NCBI RefSeq assembly: GCF_025630775.1
Contig: NZ_JAOSZE010000010.1
Location: 62,001-126,000 of the forward strand
Reading direction: 5' to 3'
DNA from: Actinoplanes sp. KI2
Lineage (GTDB): Bacteria; Actinomycetota; Actinomycetes; Mycobacteriales; Micromonosporaceae
Length of the DNA stretch: 64,000 nucleotides
The notes beneath the pieces are model-generated. The model saw only the letters and a list, made by a program, of their open reading frames with translations, did not search any database and was not told the origin of the DNA. Position 1 is the first letter of the stretch, and each line of letters begins with the position of its first letter. This document shows, one piece after another, positions 16,788 through 25,976 of this stretch. The translations under genes and the position numbers were made by a program.

Positions 16788-18251
16788 GTGCGTCGAGTTC
16801 CGTACGGTCCGGTTCGCGACGGCTGGAAGCTCACCAACTACAGCCTCGGGCTGACCTACAACGACACCCAGCTGCCGGACGGGACGATGGTCTCGTACTG
16901 GCAGGAGGGGCCGTACTACGACTTCACGGCGGCCGAGGTCGAGGAGCTCGAGTCGGCCACCGCGACGCTGTTCGCGATGTGCCTCGAGGCCGGCGACTGG
17001 ATGGTCAGGCAGTGCCCGCGGCACACCGTCGAGGGCCGCCGGCAGGGCTACTTCGCGTCGGTCTGCACCCCGGCGAGCTGCTTCCTCGCGAAGATCGGCA
17101 TCCCCGAGTTCGCGCACGAGCAGATCATCCGCACCTGGTTCGACGGCGACGCCGAGACCTGGACGCACTACGACAAAGACCCCGACATGCGGCTGCCGAT
17201 GCAGACGCCGGACTACTCGCCGAGCGTCTACGGCCGCTTCGACCTCTGGTACAACGGCGCCGGCAGCACGCCCAAGCTGCTCGAGTTCAACGCGCAGACG
17301 CCCACCTCGCTGGTGGAGAGCGCGGTCATCCAGTGGCACTGGGTCGACCAGACCGGCGTCACCCAGCACCCGTGGCGTCAGTGGAACTCGATCCACGACC
17401 GCCTGGTCGGCTGGGAGGCGGCCGACGGCGAGCCGGCCAACCCCGGCGCCTGGCGCCGCAACATCGACAAACTGCGCGAGGCCCGCACCTGGCTCCCGTC
17501 CAAACCGAAGATCTTTTTCGCGTACGAGACGAGCGAGACGTCCGGCGAGGACCGGATGAACGTCGCGTACCTGATGTCGACCGCCGAGGAGGCCGGCTAT
17601 CCGGTCGAGCTGATCGCGATGAGCCAGATCGGCTGGGATGTCGCCGGCGACCGGGTGGTGTTCGTCCCCGAGCCCGGCAAGGAGCACAAGGCCGAGCCGA
17701 TCGACATCATCTTCATGCTGTACCCCTGGGAATGGTTCTGGCACGAGGAGGGCGGCAAGGCCTTCTTCCGCAACATGGCCGACCCGGCGAAGCACGGCAC
17801 GGTCTGGATCGAGCCGCCGTACAAGGCGGCCCTGCTGGGCAACAAGGCCCTGCTCCCGGTGCTGTGGAAGCTCTTCGGCGACGACCCCGAGCGGTCCCGC
17901 CTCCTGCTGCCGTCCTACTTCGCGGGGTCTTCCGGCGCCTCGACATTGCGGAGTTACGCGAAAAAGCCGGTGTGGGGCCGGGAGGGCGGCTCGGTCACCC
18001 TCGTGCGCGAGGGCGAGACCATCAACGACAACCCTTCCGAGTACGGCGCGGACGGGCTCTACGTCGTCCAGCAGTTGTGCGAGCTCCCCTCCTTCGACGG
18101 CCTGGAGGGCACCGTCCATCCGGTCCTGGGCGCCTGGCTGATCGACGGCGAACCGGCCGGCCTGGGCATCCGCGAGGGCGTGGGCATCGACGGCCTGGTC
18201 ACGAACAACCAGTCCAACTTCGTCCCCCACGCGATCGAGTCCAGCACCTGA
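16788..18251 (+). CDS. Glutathionylspermidine synthase-like ATP-grasp protein (YgiC/YjfC)
   Basis: A 487-residue protein of the preATP-grasp/ATP-grasp family whose model is the synthetase domain of Gsp. Signatures include WYNGAGSTPKLLEFNAQTPTS, DRMNVAYL, WIEPPYKAALLGNKALLPVL and the glycine-rich ATP loop GREGGSVTLV. Family members ligate an amine to a peptide carboxylate, but YgiC itself lacks glutathionylspermidine activity and its substrate is not known; actinobacteria do not generally make glutathione. The GTG start follows the YgiB-like gene directly. Confidence 0.85.
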   Translation: MRRVPYGPVRDGWKLTNYSLGLTYNDTQLPDGTMVSYWQEGPYYDFTAAEVEELESATATLFAMCLEAGDWMVRQCPRHTVEGRRQGYFASVCTPASCFLAKIGIPEFAHEQIIRTWFDGDAETWTHYDKDPDMRLPMQTPDYSPSVYGRFDLWYNGAGSTPKLLEFNAQTPTSLVESAVIQWHWVDQTGVTQHPWRQWNSIHDRLVGWEAADGEPANPGAWRRNIDKLREARTWLPSKPKIFFAYETSETSGEDRMNVAYLMSTAEEAGYPVELIAMSQIGWDVAGDRVVFVPEPGKEHKAEPIDIIFMLYPWEWFWHEEGGKAFFRNMADPAKHGTVWIEPPYKAALLGNKALLPVLWKLFGDDPERSRLLLPSYFAGSSGASTLRSYAKKPVWGREGGSVTLVREGETINDNPSEYGADGLYVVQQLCELPSFDGLEGTVHPVLGAWLIDGEPAGLGIREGVGIDGLVTNNQSNFVPHAIESST

Positions 18252-18270
18252 CCGGCCGGCCTCGTCGTTC

Positions 18271-18696
18271 TCAGTAGGCGGCGGCTCGGACGCGGCGCCG
18301 GCGTAGGGCCAGCGTCAAGCCGATGATGGAGAGCACGACGGCGACCAGCTCGGCGACCGCTGAGAGGACCTTGCCGGGCGGGCTCCAGGTGTGCTCGTAA
18401 AGGTCGGGCAGCGGGCCGAGCTTGCCCACGTCCACGTACGTGTAAAGGGTCACCGCCACCACCGCGCTGCCCGCGACCAGCAGCGAGAGAAGCCAGGTGA
18501 GCACGCCCGGCCAGATCAGGAGCAGGACGCCGACCACAATGGCCACGACGCCCTGGATCCGGAATAGTGTGCCTTCGCTCATCGTCGAGGACTTGAACTG
18601 GTCATAGCTGTGGGCATAGTGCAGGTGGACGAACGCGTCCACGCCGAGCAGCGCGGCAGTCACCACGGCGAGCACACGCTCGCCGGCTCTGTTCAT
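18271..18696 (-). CDS. Four-TM membrane protein of unknown function
   Basis: A 141-residue protein with four predicted helices: VLAVVTAALLGVDAFVHLHYA, GVVAIVVGVLLLIWPGVLTWLLSLL, LVAGSAVVAVTLYTYVDVG and LSAVAELVAVVLSIIGLTLAL. The C-terminal end is Arg-rich. The start at 18696 is chosen for AAAGGAG 8 nt upstream. It is third in a run of three small membrane-protein genes on the minus strand. No function recognised. Confidence 0.7.
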   Translation of the reverse strand: MNRAGERVLAVVTAALLGVDAFVHLHYAHSYDQFKSSTMSEGTLFRIQGVVAIVVGVLLLIWPGVLTWLLSLLVAGSAVVAVTLYTYVDVGKLGPLPDLYEHTWSPPGKVLSAVAELVAVVLSIIGLTLALRRRRVRAAAY

Positions 18697-18757
18697 CGGT
18701 CCGGCTCCTTTCAGCAGAACTGTCCCGACCGATGCTCTACCTGTCGCGCAAGCCTGA

Positions 18758-19210
18758 CTACGTCTCGTCGGCATCCTTTTCCGGGCGGGGGCGGTGCCGC
18801 CAGATCCACCAGAGGCCGAGGAACGGCAGGATCAGCGGGACGTAGCCGTAGCCGCTGCCGTACCGGGACCAGACCGTGTCGTCCGGGAAGGCCACCGCGT
18901 CGGCGATGCTCAGCGTGCCGACGACCAGCACCCCGACCAGCTCGATGCTGCAGCTGACCAGGGCGATGCGCCGGCCGCGCTCGCCGCCGATCGCCAGGCC
19001 GACCGTGGCGACCAGGTAGACCAGGCCGGCGAAGGCCGACAGGAGGTACGCCAGGGGCGCCTCGGAGAAGTGCGTGAAGACCTGGACCAGGCCGCGGGCA
19101 CTGGCCGAGAGCGCGCCCAGCGCGTACACGAAAAGCAGCACTCGCCCGAAGCCGGTGTTGAGCGCGGAATCGGCCGGCCGGGTGCGCTGGGGGGTGGGTG
19201 AGTCAGGCAA
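18758..19210 (-). CDS. Four-TM membrane protein of unknown function
   Basis: A 150-residue protein with four hydrophobic helices and a conserved-looking stretch VWSRYGSGYGYVPLILPFLGLWWIWRH cut across its last helix. The TTG start at 19210 overlaps the end of the preceding gene by 8 bp, which suggests translational coupling. Actinobacteria often carry this type of integral membrane protein beside a second small membrane gene, as here. No function assigned. Confidence 0.7.
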   Translation of the reverse strand: MPDSPTPQRTRPADSALNTGFGRVLLFVYALGALSASARGLVQVFTHFSEAPLAYLLSAFAGLVYLVATVGLAIGGERGRRIALVSCSIELVGVLVVGTLSIADAVAFPDDTVWSRYGSGYGYVPLILPFLGLWWIWRHRPRPEKDADET

Positions 19211-19568
19211 CGGTCACCGACGCAATCTGCTCGAGGCGTAGCACTAGGACCGGCAGCACCAGGCAGGCGACGCCGAGAATCAGGTTGCCCCAGCGGGTCG
19301 GCTCCATCTTCGCCAGGTAGAGGGCGACCGGGGCGAACGCGATCGTGGTGATCAGATAACCGCAGAAGGTGGCCGTGTCGGACGGGCGGGAGCCGTCGAA
19401 GAGGCCGATGACCGCCACCACGACGAGCACCGCGACCAGGACGCCGAGGACGCCGATGGCGATCAGCTCGGCGCGGCCGGGTGCGCGGTTGAGCGCGGCA
19501 CGCAGCAGGAACCATGCCGCCAGCACGAGGGAGACGACGATCGTCGCGACCGACAGGGGACCGTTCAC
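19203..19568 (-). CDS. Small membrane protein, four TM helices
   Basis: A 121-residue protein starting GTG at 19568: VNGPLSVATIVVSLVLAAWFLL, then ELIAIGVLGVLVAVLVVVAVIG, TFCGYLITTIAFAPVALYLA and LILGVACLVLPVLVLRL. Its stop overlaps the start of the next minus-strand gene, so the two are probably one unit. No family recognised with confidence. Confidence 0.65.
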   Translation of the reverse strand: MNGPLSVATIVVSLVLAAWFLLRAALNRAPGRAELIAIGVLGVLVAVLVVVAVIGLFDGSRPSDTATFCGYLITTIAFAPVALYLAKMEPTRWGNLILGVACLVLPVLVLRLEQIASVTVA

Positions 19569-19628
19569 GCGGCACAGCGTACTGATCCCGGTTTGCCCGG
19601 CGGCCTGCGGCCGGATAGCTTGCGGATC

Positions 19629-20528
19629 ATGCGCTTCGGACTGTTCGGCACGGGACCCTGGGCTCAGCTGGCGCACGCGCCGGCGCTGGCCGATCACCCG
19701 GACGTCGAGTTCGTGGGGGTTTGGGGCCGCGATCCCGACAAGGCGGGCACTCTCGCGGCGGAGCACGGCGTCCGGGCGTACGCGAACCTCGAAGATCTCA
19801 TCGGGGACGTCGACGCGGTGGCGATCGCCCTCCCGCCGGATGTGCAGGCCCCGATCGCCCTGCGGGCCGCGCGGGCGGGCCGGCACCTGCTGCTCGACAA
19901 GCCGGTGGCGTTCACCCCGGCCGAGGCCGACGAGATCGCCGCGGCGGTCGACGAGCGGAACCTCGCCTCGGCGGTGTTCTTCACCCGGAGGCTGGAGCCG
20001 GTCACCGCCGACTTCCTCGCCGAGGCCCGCGCGCTCGGCGGCTGGCGGGAGGCGCGCGTCGACCACCTCGGCTCGATCTTCACGACCGGCAGCCCGTTCG
20101 GCGAGTCGCCCTGGCGGCAGCAGAGGGGTGGCCTGTGGGATGTCGGGCCGCACGCGCTCGCGCTGCTGCTCCCGGTGCTCGGTCCGGTCACCGCGGTGAC
20201 CGCGATGGCCGGACCGCACGACATGACCCACGCGCTGCTGCGCCACGAGGGCGGCGCGATCAGCACGCTCACCCTGAGCGTCGACGCCGCCGCCGATCAG
20301 GTACGCCAAGAGGTCATCTTCGCCGGGGAGGCGGGGCTGCGCCGGCTCCCCGACACGGAATGGCGACCCGGCCACGCGCTCGGCCTTGCCATCTCGCAGC
20401 TGATCGCCGCCGCCGGGGGCGGCCCGAAGCCGGACATCGACGTACGGTTCGGCGCGGCCGTGACCGCCGTCCTGGCGGCCTGCCAGGAGGCGATCGACAC
20501 CGGTCGTACGGTCGCGGTCGGCTCCTGA
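19629..20528 (+). CDS. Gfo/Idh/MocA-family oxidoreductase
   Basis: A 299-residue NAD(P)-dependent dehydrogenase-like protein. The N-terminal Rossmann fold (FGLFGTGPWAQLAHAPAL) is followed by the diagnostic LLLDKPVAFTPAEADEI (EKP/DKP motif), and the C-terminal domain has WDVGPHALALLLP where the family has its substrate-site His. Sugars or inositols are typical substrates; neighbours give no clue. Confidence 0.88.
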   Translation: MRFGLFGTGPWAQLAHAPALADHPDVEFVGVWGRDPDKAGTLAAEHGVRAYANLEDLIGDVDAVAIALPPDVQAPIALRAARAGRHLLLDKPVAFTPAEADEIAAAVDERNLASAVFFTRRLEPVTADFLAEARALGGWREARVDHLGSIFTTGSPFGESPWRQQRGGLWDVGPHALALLLPVLGPVTAVTAMAGPHDMTHALLRHEGGAISTLTLSVDAAADQVRQEVIFAGEAGLRRLPDTEWRPGHALGLAISQLIAAAGGGPKPDIDVRFGAAVTAVLAACQEAIDTGRTVAVGS

Positions 20529-20592
20529 GCCTCCTCGAGTACGTGCCGACCGGTTCCGAGGTGGGCGGCGACTTCGGCGCTCCGGCCGAATC

Positions 20593-20883
20593 CTAGGGAA
20601 CTATGCGCTCGATCACCGCCGCGCCGTCCCGCTCGAGCTCCCGGCGGGCGCGCTCGATGTTCTCCGGCGTCGGGTCACGGCCCTCCGCGACCGCCACATC
20701 CTCCGGATCCCACGGCTGGTCGGCTCCGGTGCGCCAGCGTGGCTCCTGGCCGGGCGCCAGGAACTCGGGACCGTCCCGGCCCGGGCCGCCCTCGGTGATG
20801 AAGGCGTCGACGGCCACGTCGTCGCCGATCGCGTCCGCCACCTCCTCGGACTCCTCCAGCGGTGGCCGCAACTCGTCACTCAT
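20593..20883 (-). CDS. Small acidic protein of unknown function
   Basis: A 96-residue, charge-rich protein without TM segments or cysteines. The start at 20883 fits GGAGG six nucleotides upstream better than the ATG two codons earlier. It may be a conserved actinobacterial hypothetical. It has no operon partner. Confidence 0.55.
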   Translation of the reverse strand: MSDELRPPLEESEEVADAIGDDVAVDAFITEGGPGRDGPEFLAPGQEPRWRTGADQPWDPEDVAVAEGRDPTPENIERARRELERDGAAVIERIVP

Positions 20884-21128
20884 GATCATCCTCCGTGGTT
20901 GCCGTCATACCCGTATTACCCCGCCACGCCCACGCTGACCATGGCACGGAACCGGACGATCGTGGAGTCGACCGGTCAAACTGAGCGCTAACTGGACAGG
21001 ACTTGCGCGTTACGGATGGACGCTGAGTAGCTGTCCGAATACATTTTCGCTCGGCGCGTGTGAGGGCGGCGGAACCGGGGGGTCGGTCGGGTTCGATTCG
21101 CCCGGTCGTGTGGGTGAGGGAGAGATGC

Positions 21129-21494
21129 GTGACGAGTCTGTCCGACGCGGAACAGGACGCATGTGACGTGATGCAGTCGCTGGCCGTCCTGGCCGCCCTG
21201 CTGCGCCGGCCGGCCGGTGATCTGCCCGGCCTCGACCCGAGCGATCCGGCCGTGGAGAGGGCCCGTCAGCTGCTGCTGGGCCTCGCCGAGGACGCCGGTC
21301 AGGCCTGCGAACGGGTGGTGACCTATCTGCGCGAGCAGCGCGGCGCCGGGGACGGCGAAGTGGTCGCGGTGCCCCGCCGGCTCGGGCCGTGGCGCGAGTG
21401 GACGCCCGAGCGCGGTCACCTGTTCGGGGCGTCCGCCGGCGTGCGGCGGACCAACGGGGTGCCCCAGCCGCGCCGCTACGACCCGGGGGAGTGA
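21129..21494 (+). CDS. Hypothetical helical protein
   Basis: A 121-residue protein, GTG start with AGGGAGAG upstream. Alpha-helical first two thirds (DVMQSLAVLAALLRRPAGDL... ERARQLLLGLAEDAGQACERVV), basic C-terminal tail. No recognised domain. The gap before it (20890-21128) holds no gene. Confidence 0.55.
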   Translation: MTSLSDAEQDACDVMQSLAVLAALLRRPAGDLPGLDPSDPAVERARQLLLGLAEDAGQACERVVTYLREQRGAGDGEVVAVPRRLGPWREWTPERGHLFGASAGVRRTNGVPQPRRYDPGE

Positions 21495-21519
21495 CACCCG
21501 TTCGGGTGACACGGATGTC

Positions 21520-21579
21520 GGCTGTCCCTCAGTTTGTGCGGCCCGTCCGGCGTCCGGCTGTCCCTCAGTTTGTGCGGCG
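21520..21579. repeat. 24-bp direct repeat duplicating the AraC gene end
   Basis: Two identical 24-bp copies (21520-21543 and 21556-21579) 36 bp apart. The right copy contains the last codons and stop of the AraC gene; the left copy is an extra image of it downstream. This is the third repeat in the window linked to a stop codon. Confidence 0.9.
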
Positions 21580-22563
21580 CAGGGTGTCCGACGGGGCCTC
21601 GCCGAAGCGCTCGCGGTAGGCGGACGCGAACCGGCCCAGGTGCGCGAAGCCCCACCGGTGCGCGACCGCGGCCACCGTGCTCCCGCGTGGGTCGGCCTGG
21701 CGCAGTGTTTCGCGCGCCTGCAACAGCCGCACCTGCTGGAGGTACGCCATCGGCGTACACGCCAGATGCCGGCGGAATCCCTCCTGGAGCGACCGGACGC
21801 TCATCCCGCCGATCGTCGCCAGATCGCTCACCGAGAACGGCCGCTCCGGTTCGTCGTGCACCGCGTCCACCACCCGCCGGATGGCCCGCGGCGGCCCCGC
21901 GGTGGCCGGACCGGTCAGCTCGGCGAGGTACCGGTGCGGGATGCTCAGCAGCAGGCCGCTGAGCACGCTGCTGCGCAGCTGCTCGGCGATCAGCGGCTGG
22001 TGGATCAGGCTCCCCCGGTGTGCCAGCTCGTCGCGCAGCAGCCGCACCAGCCGGGCCCACGAGTGACCGGGGCCGATCGAGAGGTCGACGACCGGCGGTA
22101 GCTCGATCGGCCCGGCGACCGAGCGGCCCAGCAGGCCGGCCAGCTCCCGCTCGAGCGCTCCTCGCTTGATCTTCACGGCGAGCGTGGCGGAGTTGGCGTG
22201 CACCACGTGGACCGGGTTCCCCGGACCGAAGACAACGCCGGTCGAGGGACCGGCAACCACCTCGTGCCCGGCATGCCGGGCCTGCATGCGGCCGGTGGGC
22301 ATGCTCACGTGGTAGGCATCCAACTCGGCGACGTCCAGGCTGACCGTGCCGGAGAAACTGACCTGCCCGACGGTGAGTGGTCCGAGTTGGATCACTTCCA
22401 TCCCCAGGCCGAAGCCGTCCGCGCCCTCCGGCGTGCCGATGGCCACAGGGTAATAGAAGCGATCCAGCACCGAACGGGCATGATCGATATCTACACTGCT
22501 GAAGCGAGCGATGTCGGGCACTTCGGAGTACGTCGGGCCGAACGGCGGGAAGGTGTCACCCAT
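21565..22563 (-). CDS. AraC-family transcriptional regulator
   Basis: About 332 residues from the ATG at 22563 (an upstream TTG-type start would add 13). The N-terminal half is a cupin-like ligand domain (YHVSMPTGRMQARHAGHEVVAG). The C-terminal ~100 residues carry two helix-turn-helix motifs (SVSDLATIGGMSVRSLQEGFRRH and VAAVAHRWGFAHLGRFASAYRERFGEAPS), the AraC DNA-binding signature. It resembles the AraC-binding-like/AraC arrangement of catabolic regulators. It is divergent from the STAS gene; its targets are unknown. Confidence 0.9.
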   Translation of the reverse strand: MGDTFPPFGPTYSEVPDIARFSSVDIDHARSVLDRFYYPVAIGTPEGADGFGLGMEVIQLGPLTVGQVSFSGTVSLDVAELDAYHVSMPTGRMQARHAGHEVVAGPSTGVVFGPGNPVHVVHANSATLAVKIKRGALERELAGLLGRSVAGPIELPPVVDLSIGPGHSWARLVRLLRDELAHRGSLIHQPLIAEQLRSSVLSGLLLSIPHRYLAELTGPATAGPPRAIRRVVDAVHDEPERPFSVSDLATIGGMSVRSLQEGFRRHLACTPMAYLQQVRLLQARETLRQADPRGSTVAAVAHRWGFAHLGRFASAYRERFGEAPSDTLRRTN

Positions 22564-22852
22564 ACCGCAGCGGACTCCATCGCATACCGTGAGTATTCGC
22601 ACGGGACGCCAGGCACGTCAATGTCGTGGCAGCCCGCTGACCGTTCCAGCACATTCAGGCCATATGAACTACTCTGGCTTTCCGCGCCTACGTGGCGTAA
22701 CTTGCAGTCCAGCGGATTGTTGTAGGAGCGCGGTGGGAGAGTGGCGCCTGGGCGAGGCGTCCCACGTCCAGCCAGGCCACACGACCGGCGGATGTGACCT
22801 CCACGCGGTAGGTTCGGCGTCGGCCTTGCTCGACGCCAGGAAGAGGGCAGCC

Positions 22853-23209
22853 GTGTATCTGCCGATCACTACCCGCCAGTTGGCCGATGGCACCGTCGAG
22901 ATCGCGCCCAGCGGAGAGATCGACTTGGACAACGCCCACGTGATGCGGGACGCCGTCAACGACGTCCTCACGAGCAGCACGCCGGGCAAGATCTGCCTCG
23001 ACCTGCAACGGGTTATGTTGATCGACAGCATCGGCATCGGCATACTCGTCGCTTGTTTCCACACCGCTGCCGCCAGCGGGATCAAACTGGTGGTCAGCCA
23101 CCCCAGCCCGACGGTCTACCGCCAGCTGTGGGTCTCCGGGCTCGTCGGCCTGCTGGGTTGCGCCGAGCCGCCCCAGGCGCGTACGTCGGTGGGCCTGCGC
23201 CCCTCCTGA
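22853..23209 (+). CDS. STAS-domain anti-sigma factor antagonist
   Basis: A 118-residue single STAS domain. The phosphorylatable Ser lies in LIDSIGIGILV, and the beta-strand start (VEIAPSGEIDLDNAHVMRDAV) is typical. Such proteins bind anti-sigma factors or kinases when dephosphorylated. The GTG start follows a purine-rich AGGAAGAGGG. No kinase or phosphatase partner gene is adjacent. Confidence 0.85.
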   Translation: MYLPITTRQLADGTVEIAPSGEIDLDNAHVMRDAVNDVLTSSTPGKICLDLQRVMLIDSIGIGILVACFHTAAASGIKLVVSHPSPTVYRQLWVSGLVGLLGCAEPPQARTSVGLRPS

Positions 23210-23509
23210 TCGGTCGTTCACGACGAGGGTCGGCTCGCGGCCGGCTCTCGTGCGTGTCCCCGCGGACGCCTCCCTGCGGTGCGCCCGCGACCTCGTGCGG
23301 TGCGGCCTGCCGAACTTCGCGACGAGCTGCCCCGGCGATCGTTCGTGGGCATCGGCAGACCGAAAATCATCGGCCGGATTTTCGGGCGCGCGGCCGTCGG
23401 AGATTTACCGAGAGCAACCGCTTTGCGGCGGCTTCTCCCCAGGGCCGCACCGGCCGATCCCACGACGACCAGGACAATCTGGACAGTGCCCGGCGGCAGC
23501 CTACACGTG

Positions 23510-23770
23510 GTGTCCCGCGGCGGGCTCCTGCGCCGTGTCCCGGGCAGCGGGCTCCCGCGTCGTACCTCGGGTGGCGGGCTCGAGCGTCGTGTCCCGGGCG
23601 GTGGGCTCCCGCGTCGTGCCCCCGGGCGGTGGCTCCCCGCGTCGTGCCCCCGGGCGGCCTGCTCGCGCGTCGTGTCCCGAGCAGCGTGCTCGCGCGCCGT
23701 GTCCCGGGCGGCGGGCTTCCTTGCCGTCTACCCGCGGGCTCCCACTTAGTGTCCCGGGCGGCGGCGCGCC
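23510..23770. repeat. Degenerate 27-bp minisatellite
   Basis: About nine imperfect units, mostly 27 bp, with consensus near GTGTCCCGGGCGGCGGGCTC plus CCGCGTC. Because 27 is a multiple of three, several frames on both strands stay open, but none shows a start, ribosome site or sensible composition. The surrounding gap 23210-23814 holds no other feature that I can see. Confidence 0.8.
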
Positions 23771-23814
23771 CGCAGTCTCCCGGCGGCGGCAGCACCGGGC
23801 GGTGCCGGGCGGCG

Positions 23815-24306
23815 TCAGTCGTTGAGCTGCGTGCGCTCGATCTCGACGAAGGTGGCCTCGAGGAACAGCGGCACCGGGCGCGGGCCGAGCAGGTCGGCGG
23901 TCAGCAGGGCGGCGTGCCGGGCCAGCACGTCGGGTTTCGGCGGGGGTGTGTCGTCGTCCTCGTCGGTCACGCCGAGTGCGCCGGCCACCAGGAACAGCAT
24001 CACGTGCGGGTCGACCTCGGGCTGCCACACGGCAGCCGACCGGACGCCGCGCTCGAGCACGGCGCGCACGGCCTCGCCGTCGAGCCCGGCGGGATGCGAG
24101 TCTTCCAGCAGGACGCGCACGAGCGTGCCCAGGACGAGGCCGGTCCGCGCCGGGTCGAGCGCGGCGAGGTCGTCGGCCGCGGCGGCCAGAGCCTGCTCGT
24201 CGCGGCGCTGGGCCGCCTCGACGGCGACGCAGGCCGCGGCCGCGATCGGCCGCGCCGGGGACGGGAGGTGGCGCCAGTTCTGTTCCATGGCCAGGTTCTG
24301 TTCCAT
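23815..24306 (-). CDS. Hypothetical helical protein with duplicated start region
   Basis: About 163 residues, mostly Ala/Leu helices, no TM segment, with an acidic Asp/Pro loop (DEDDDTPPPKPD). The first 18 bp including the ATG (24306) are tandemly duplicated, giving a second in-frame ATG at 24288 and a MEQNLAMEQNW start. Either could be used. No family recognised. It is divergent from the serine hydrolase gene. Confidence 0.55.
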   Translation of the reverse strand: MEQNLAMEQNWRHLPSPARPIAAAACVAVEAAQRRDEQALAAAADDLAALDPARTGLVLGTLVRVLLEDSHPAGLDGEAVRAVLERGVRSAAVWQPEVDPHVMLFLVAGALGVTDEDDDTPPPKPDVLARHAALLTADLLGPRPVPLFLEATFVEIERTQLND

Positions 24307-24374
24307 GGCCAGGACCCTAGCGATGCCCTCCGACAGAACCGGAAAATGTCGGTGGGTGCTGGCAGGCTGTCCGC

Positions 24375-25553
24375 ATGAGTTCTCCACTGCGCGATGCCAT
24401 CGCCGCCCGGGTCGGGCGGGGCGAGTTCCCCGGCGTGGTCGCTCTGCTCGCCCGCGACGACGACGTCACGGTCCACACCGTGGGCGTGACCCGGTTCGGG
24501 GGCGACGTCCCGATGCGGCGCGACACCCCGTTCCGGATCACCTCGATGACCAAGCCGGTGCTGGCCGTCGCCGCGCTCATGCTCGCCGAGGATGATCGGC
24601 TCGACCTCGAGGAGCCGGTGGCCAAGCTGCTGCCCGAGCTGGCCGGCCGGCGGGTGCTGCGCGCGCCCGACGCCGCGCTCGACGACACCGTCCCGGCGGT
24701 CCGCCCGATCACCGTGGAAGACCTGCTCACCTTCACCATGGGTTATGGCCACATCGTCACACCGGACGGCATCGACCCGCCCTGTCCGATCGTCGAGGCC
24801 GCCGACGAGCTCGGGCTGGTGCTGGGCCGGCCCGATCCGCGCACGCCGCACGGCCCCGACGAGTGGGTCCGGCGGTTCGGCTCGCTCCCGCTGATCCGCC
24901 AGCCCGGCGAGACCTGGCTTTACAACACCGGCACGCTGCTGCTCGGCGTGCTGCTCGCCCGGGCCGACGACCGGCCGCTGCCCGAGATCCTGCATGACCG
25001 GGTGTTCGCGCCGCTGGGCATGAGTCAGACCGGGTTCTGGCTGCCGGCCGAGCGGGCGGCCGAGCTGCCGGCGACTTATATGACCGACCCGGCCACCGGC
25101 GAGATGACCGAGCAGACCGTGTCCGGCCCAGAGGTCTGGAGCCGGCCGCCCGCCTTCCCGTCCGGGTCGGCCGGGCTGGTCTCCACCGCCGACGACTATT
25201 TGGCCTTCGCCCGCATGCTGCTCAACGGCGGGGTGCACGGCGGCACCCGGTTGCTCTCGGCCGCGTCCGTCGCCTCGATGACGCGCAATCACCTGACCCC
25301 GGCCCAGATCGCCGACGGCGGCGTCCTTCTCGGCGGCAGCGGCTGGGGCTATGGCCTGGCGGTCACGGTCGTCGACGACGAGGTGTCCCCGCCCGGGCGG
25401 TATGGCTGGTCCGGGGGCTACGGCACGACCTGGTTCAACGACCCCGGTGCCGGGCTGATCGCGATCGTGCTCAGTCAGGTCGGCGATCTGCTGTGGAGTG
25501 GCGCACTGCAAGAGTTCAACCGCCTCGCGTACGAGGAATATGGAAGGCCCTGA
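24375..25553 (+). CDS. Serine hydrolase, beta-lactamase/esterase family VIII fold
   Basis: A 392-residue class C beta-lactamase-like enzyme. The Ser-x-x-Lys nucleophile is in RITSMTKPVL, the Tyr-x-Asn in LYNTGTLL, and the late WSGGYGTTW stands where penicillin-binding proteins have KTG. No signal peptide, so a cytoplasmic esterase or peptidase is more likely than a beta-lactamase. It is followed 21 bp later by an NTF2-like protein. Confidence 0.88.
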   Translation: MSSPLRDAIAARVGRGEFPGVVALLARDDDVTVHTVGVTRFGGDVPMRRDTPFRITSMTKPVLAVAALMLAEDDRLDLEEPVAKLLPELAGRRVLRAPDAALDDTVPAVRPITVEDLLTFTMGYGHIVTPDGIDPPCPIVEAADELGLVLGRPDPRTPHGPDEWVRRFGSLPLIRQPGETWLYNTGTLLLGVLLARADDRPLPEILHDRVFAPLGMSQTGFWLPAERAAELPATYMTDPATGEMTEQTVSGPEVWSRPPAFPSGSAGLVSTADDYLAFARMLLNGGVHGGTRLLSAASVASMTRNHLTPAQIADGGVLLGGSGWGYGLAVTVVDDEVSPPGRYGWSGGYGTTWFNDPGAGLIAIVLSQVGDLLWSGALQEFNRLAYEEYGRP

Positions 25554-25574
25554 CCACCCCTGGGGAGGCGCACG

Positions 25575-25934
25575 ATGACCAGTCTCGACGCGGTGACGGC
25601 GTGGATCGAGAACTATCGGAAGGCATGGGAGTCGAATGATCCCCGTGACATCGGTGACCTTTTCGCGGAGGACGGCGCGTATTTCACCGAGCCGTTCGCA
25701 AAGCCCTGGCTGGGCCGGGACACCATTGTCGAGCAATGGATCAAGAATGCCGACAAGCCCGGCACCACGACCTTCGAGTGGCACCCATTGATCGTCACCG
25801 ACGAGCTGGCGATCATCGAGGCGACAACGACCTATCCGAAAAAGACGTTCAGCAACCTGTGGGTGCTGCGGCTCGATAACCTCGGCCAGGCCCGGCAATT
25901 CACCGAATGGTGGATGAAGCACCCCAAGAAGTAG
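25575..25934 (+). CDS. SnoaL/NTF2-like domain protein
   Basis: A 119-residue single-domain protein of the NTF2-like superfamily: AVTAWIENYRKAWESNDPRDIGDLFAEDGAYFTEP opens the cone-shaped fold, ending FTEWWMKHPKK. Such proteins bind or isomerise small molecules; no catalytic residues can be assigned. It is probably co-transcribed with the serine hydrolase. Confidence 0.75.
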   Translation: MTSLDAVTAWIENYRKAWESNDPRDIGDLFAEDGAYFTEPFAKPWLGRDTIVEQWIKNADKPGTTTFEWHPLIVTDELAIIEATTTYPKKTFSNLWVLRLDNLGQARQFTEWWMKHPKK

Positions 25935-25976
25935 CAGCGGTCGCGCCGGACCCGACGTGTGGCCGGGCCGCGCGTG

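Noticed and set aside
23510..23770. A coding gene with collagen- or Arg/Val-like repeats.
   Set aside because: Open frames on both strands come only from the 27-bp period; there is no ribosome site, and units contain indels.
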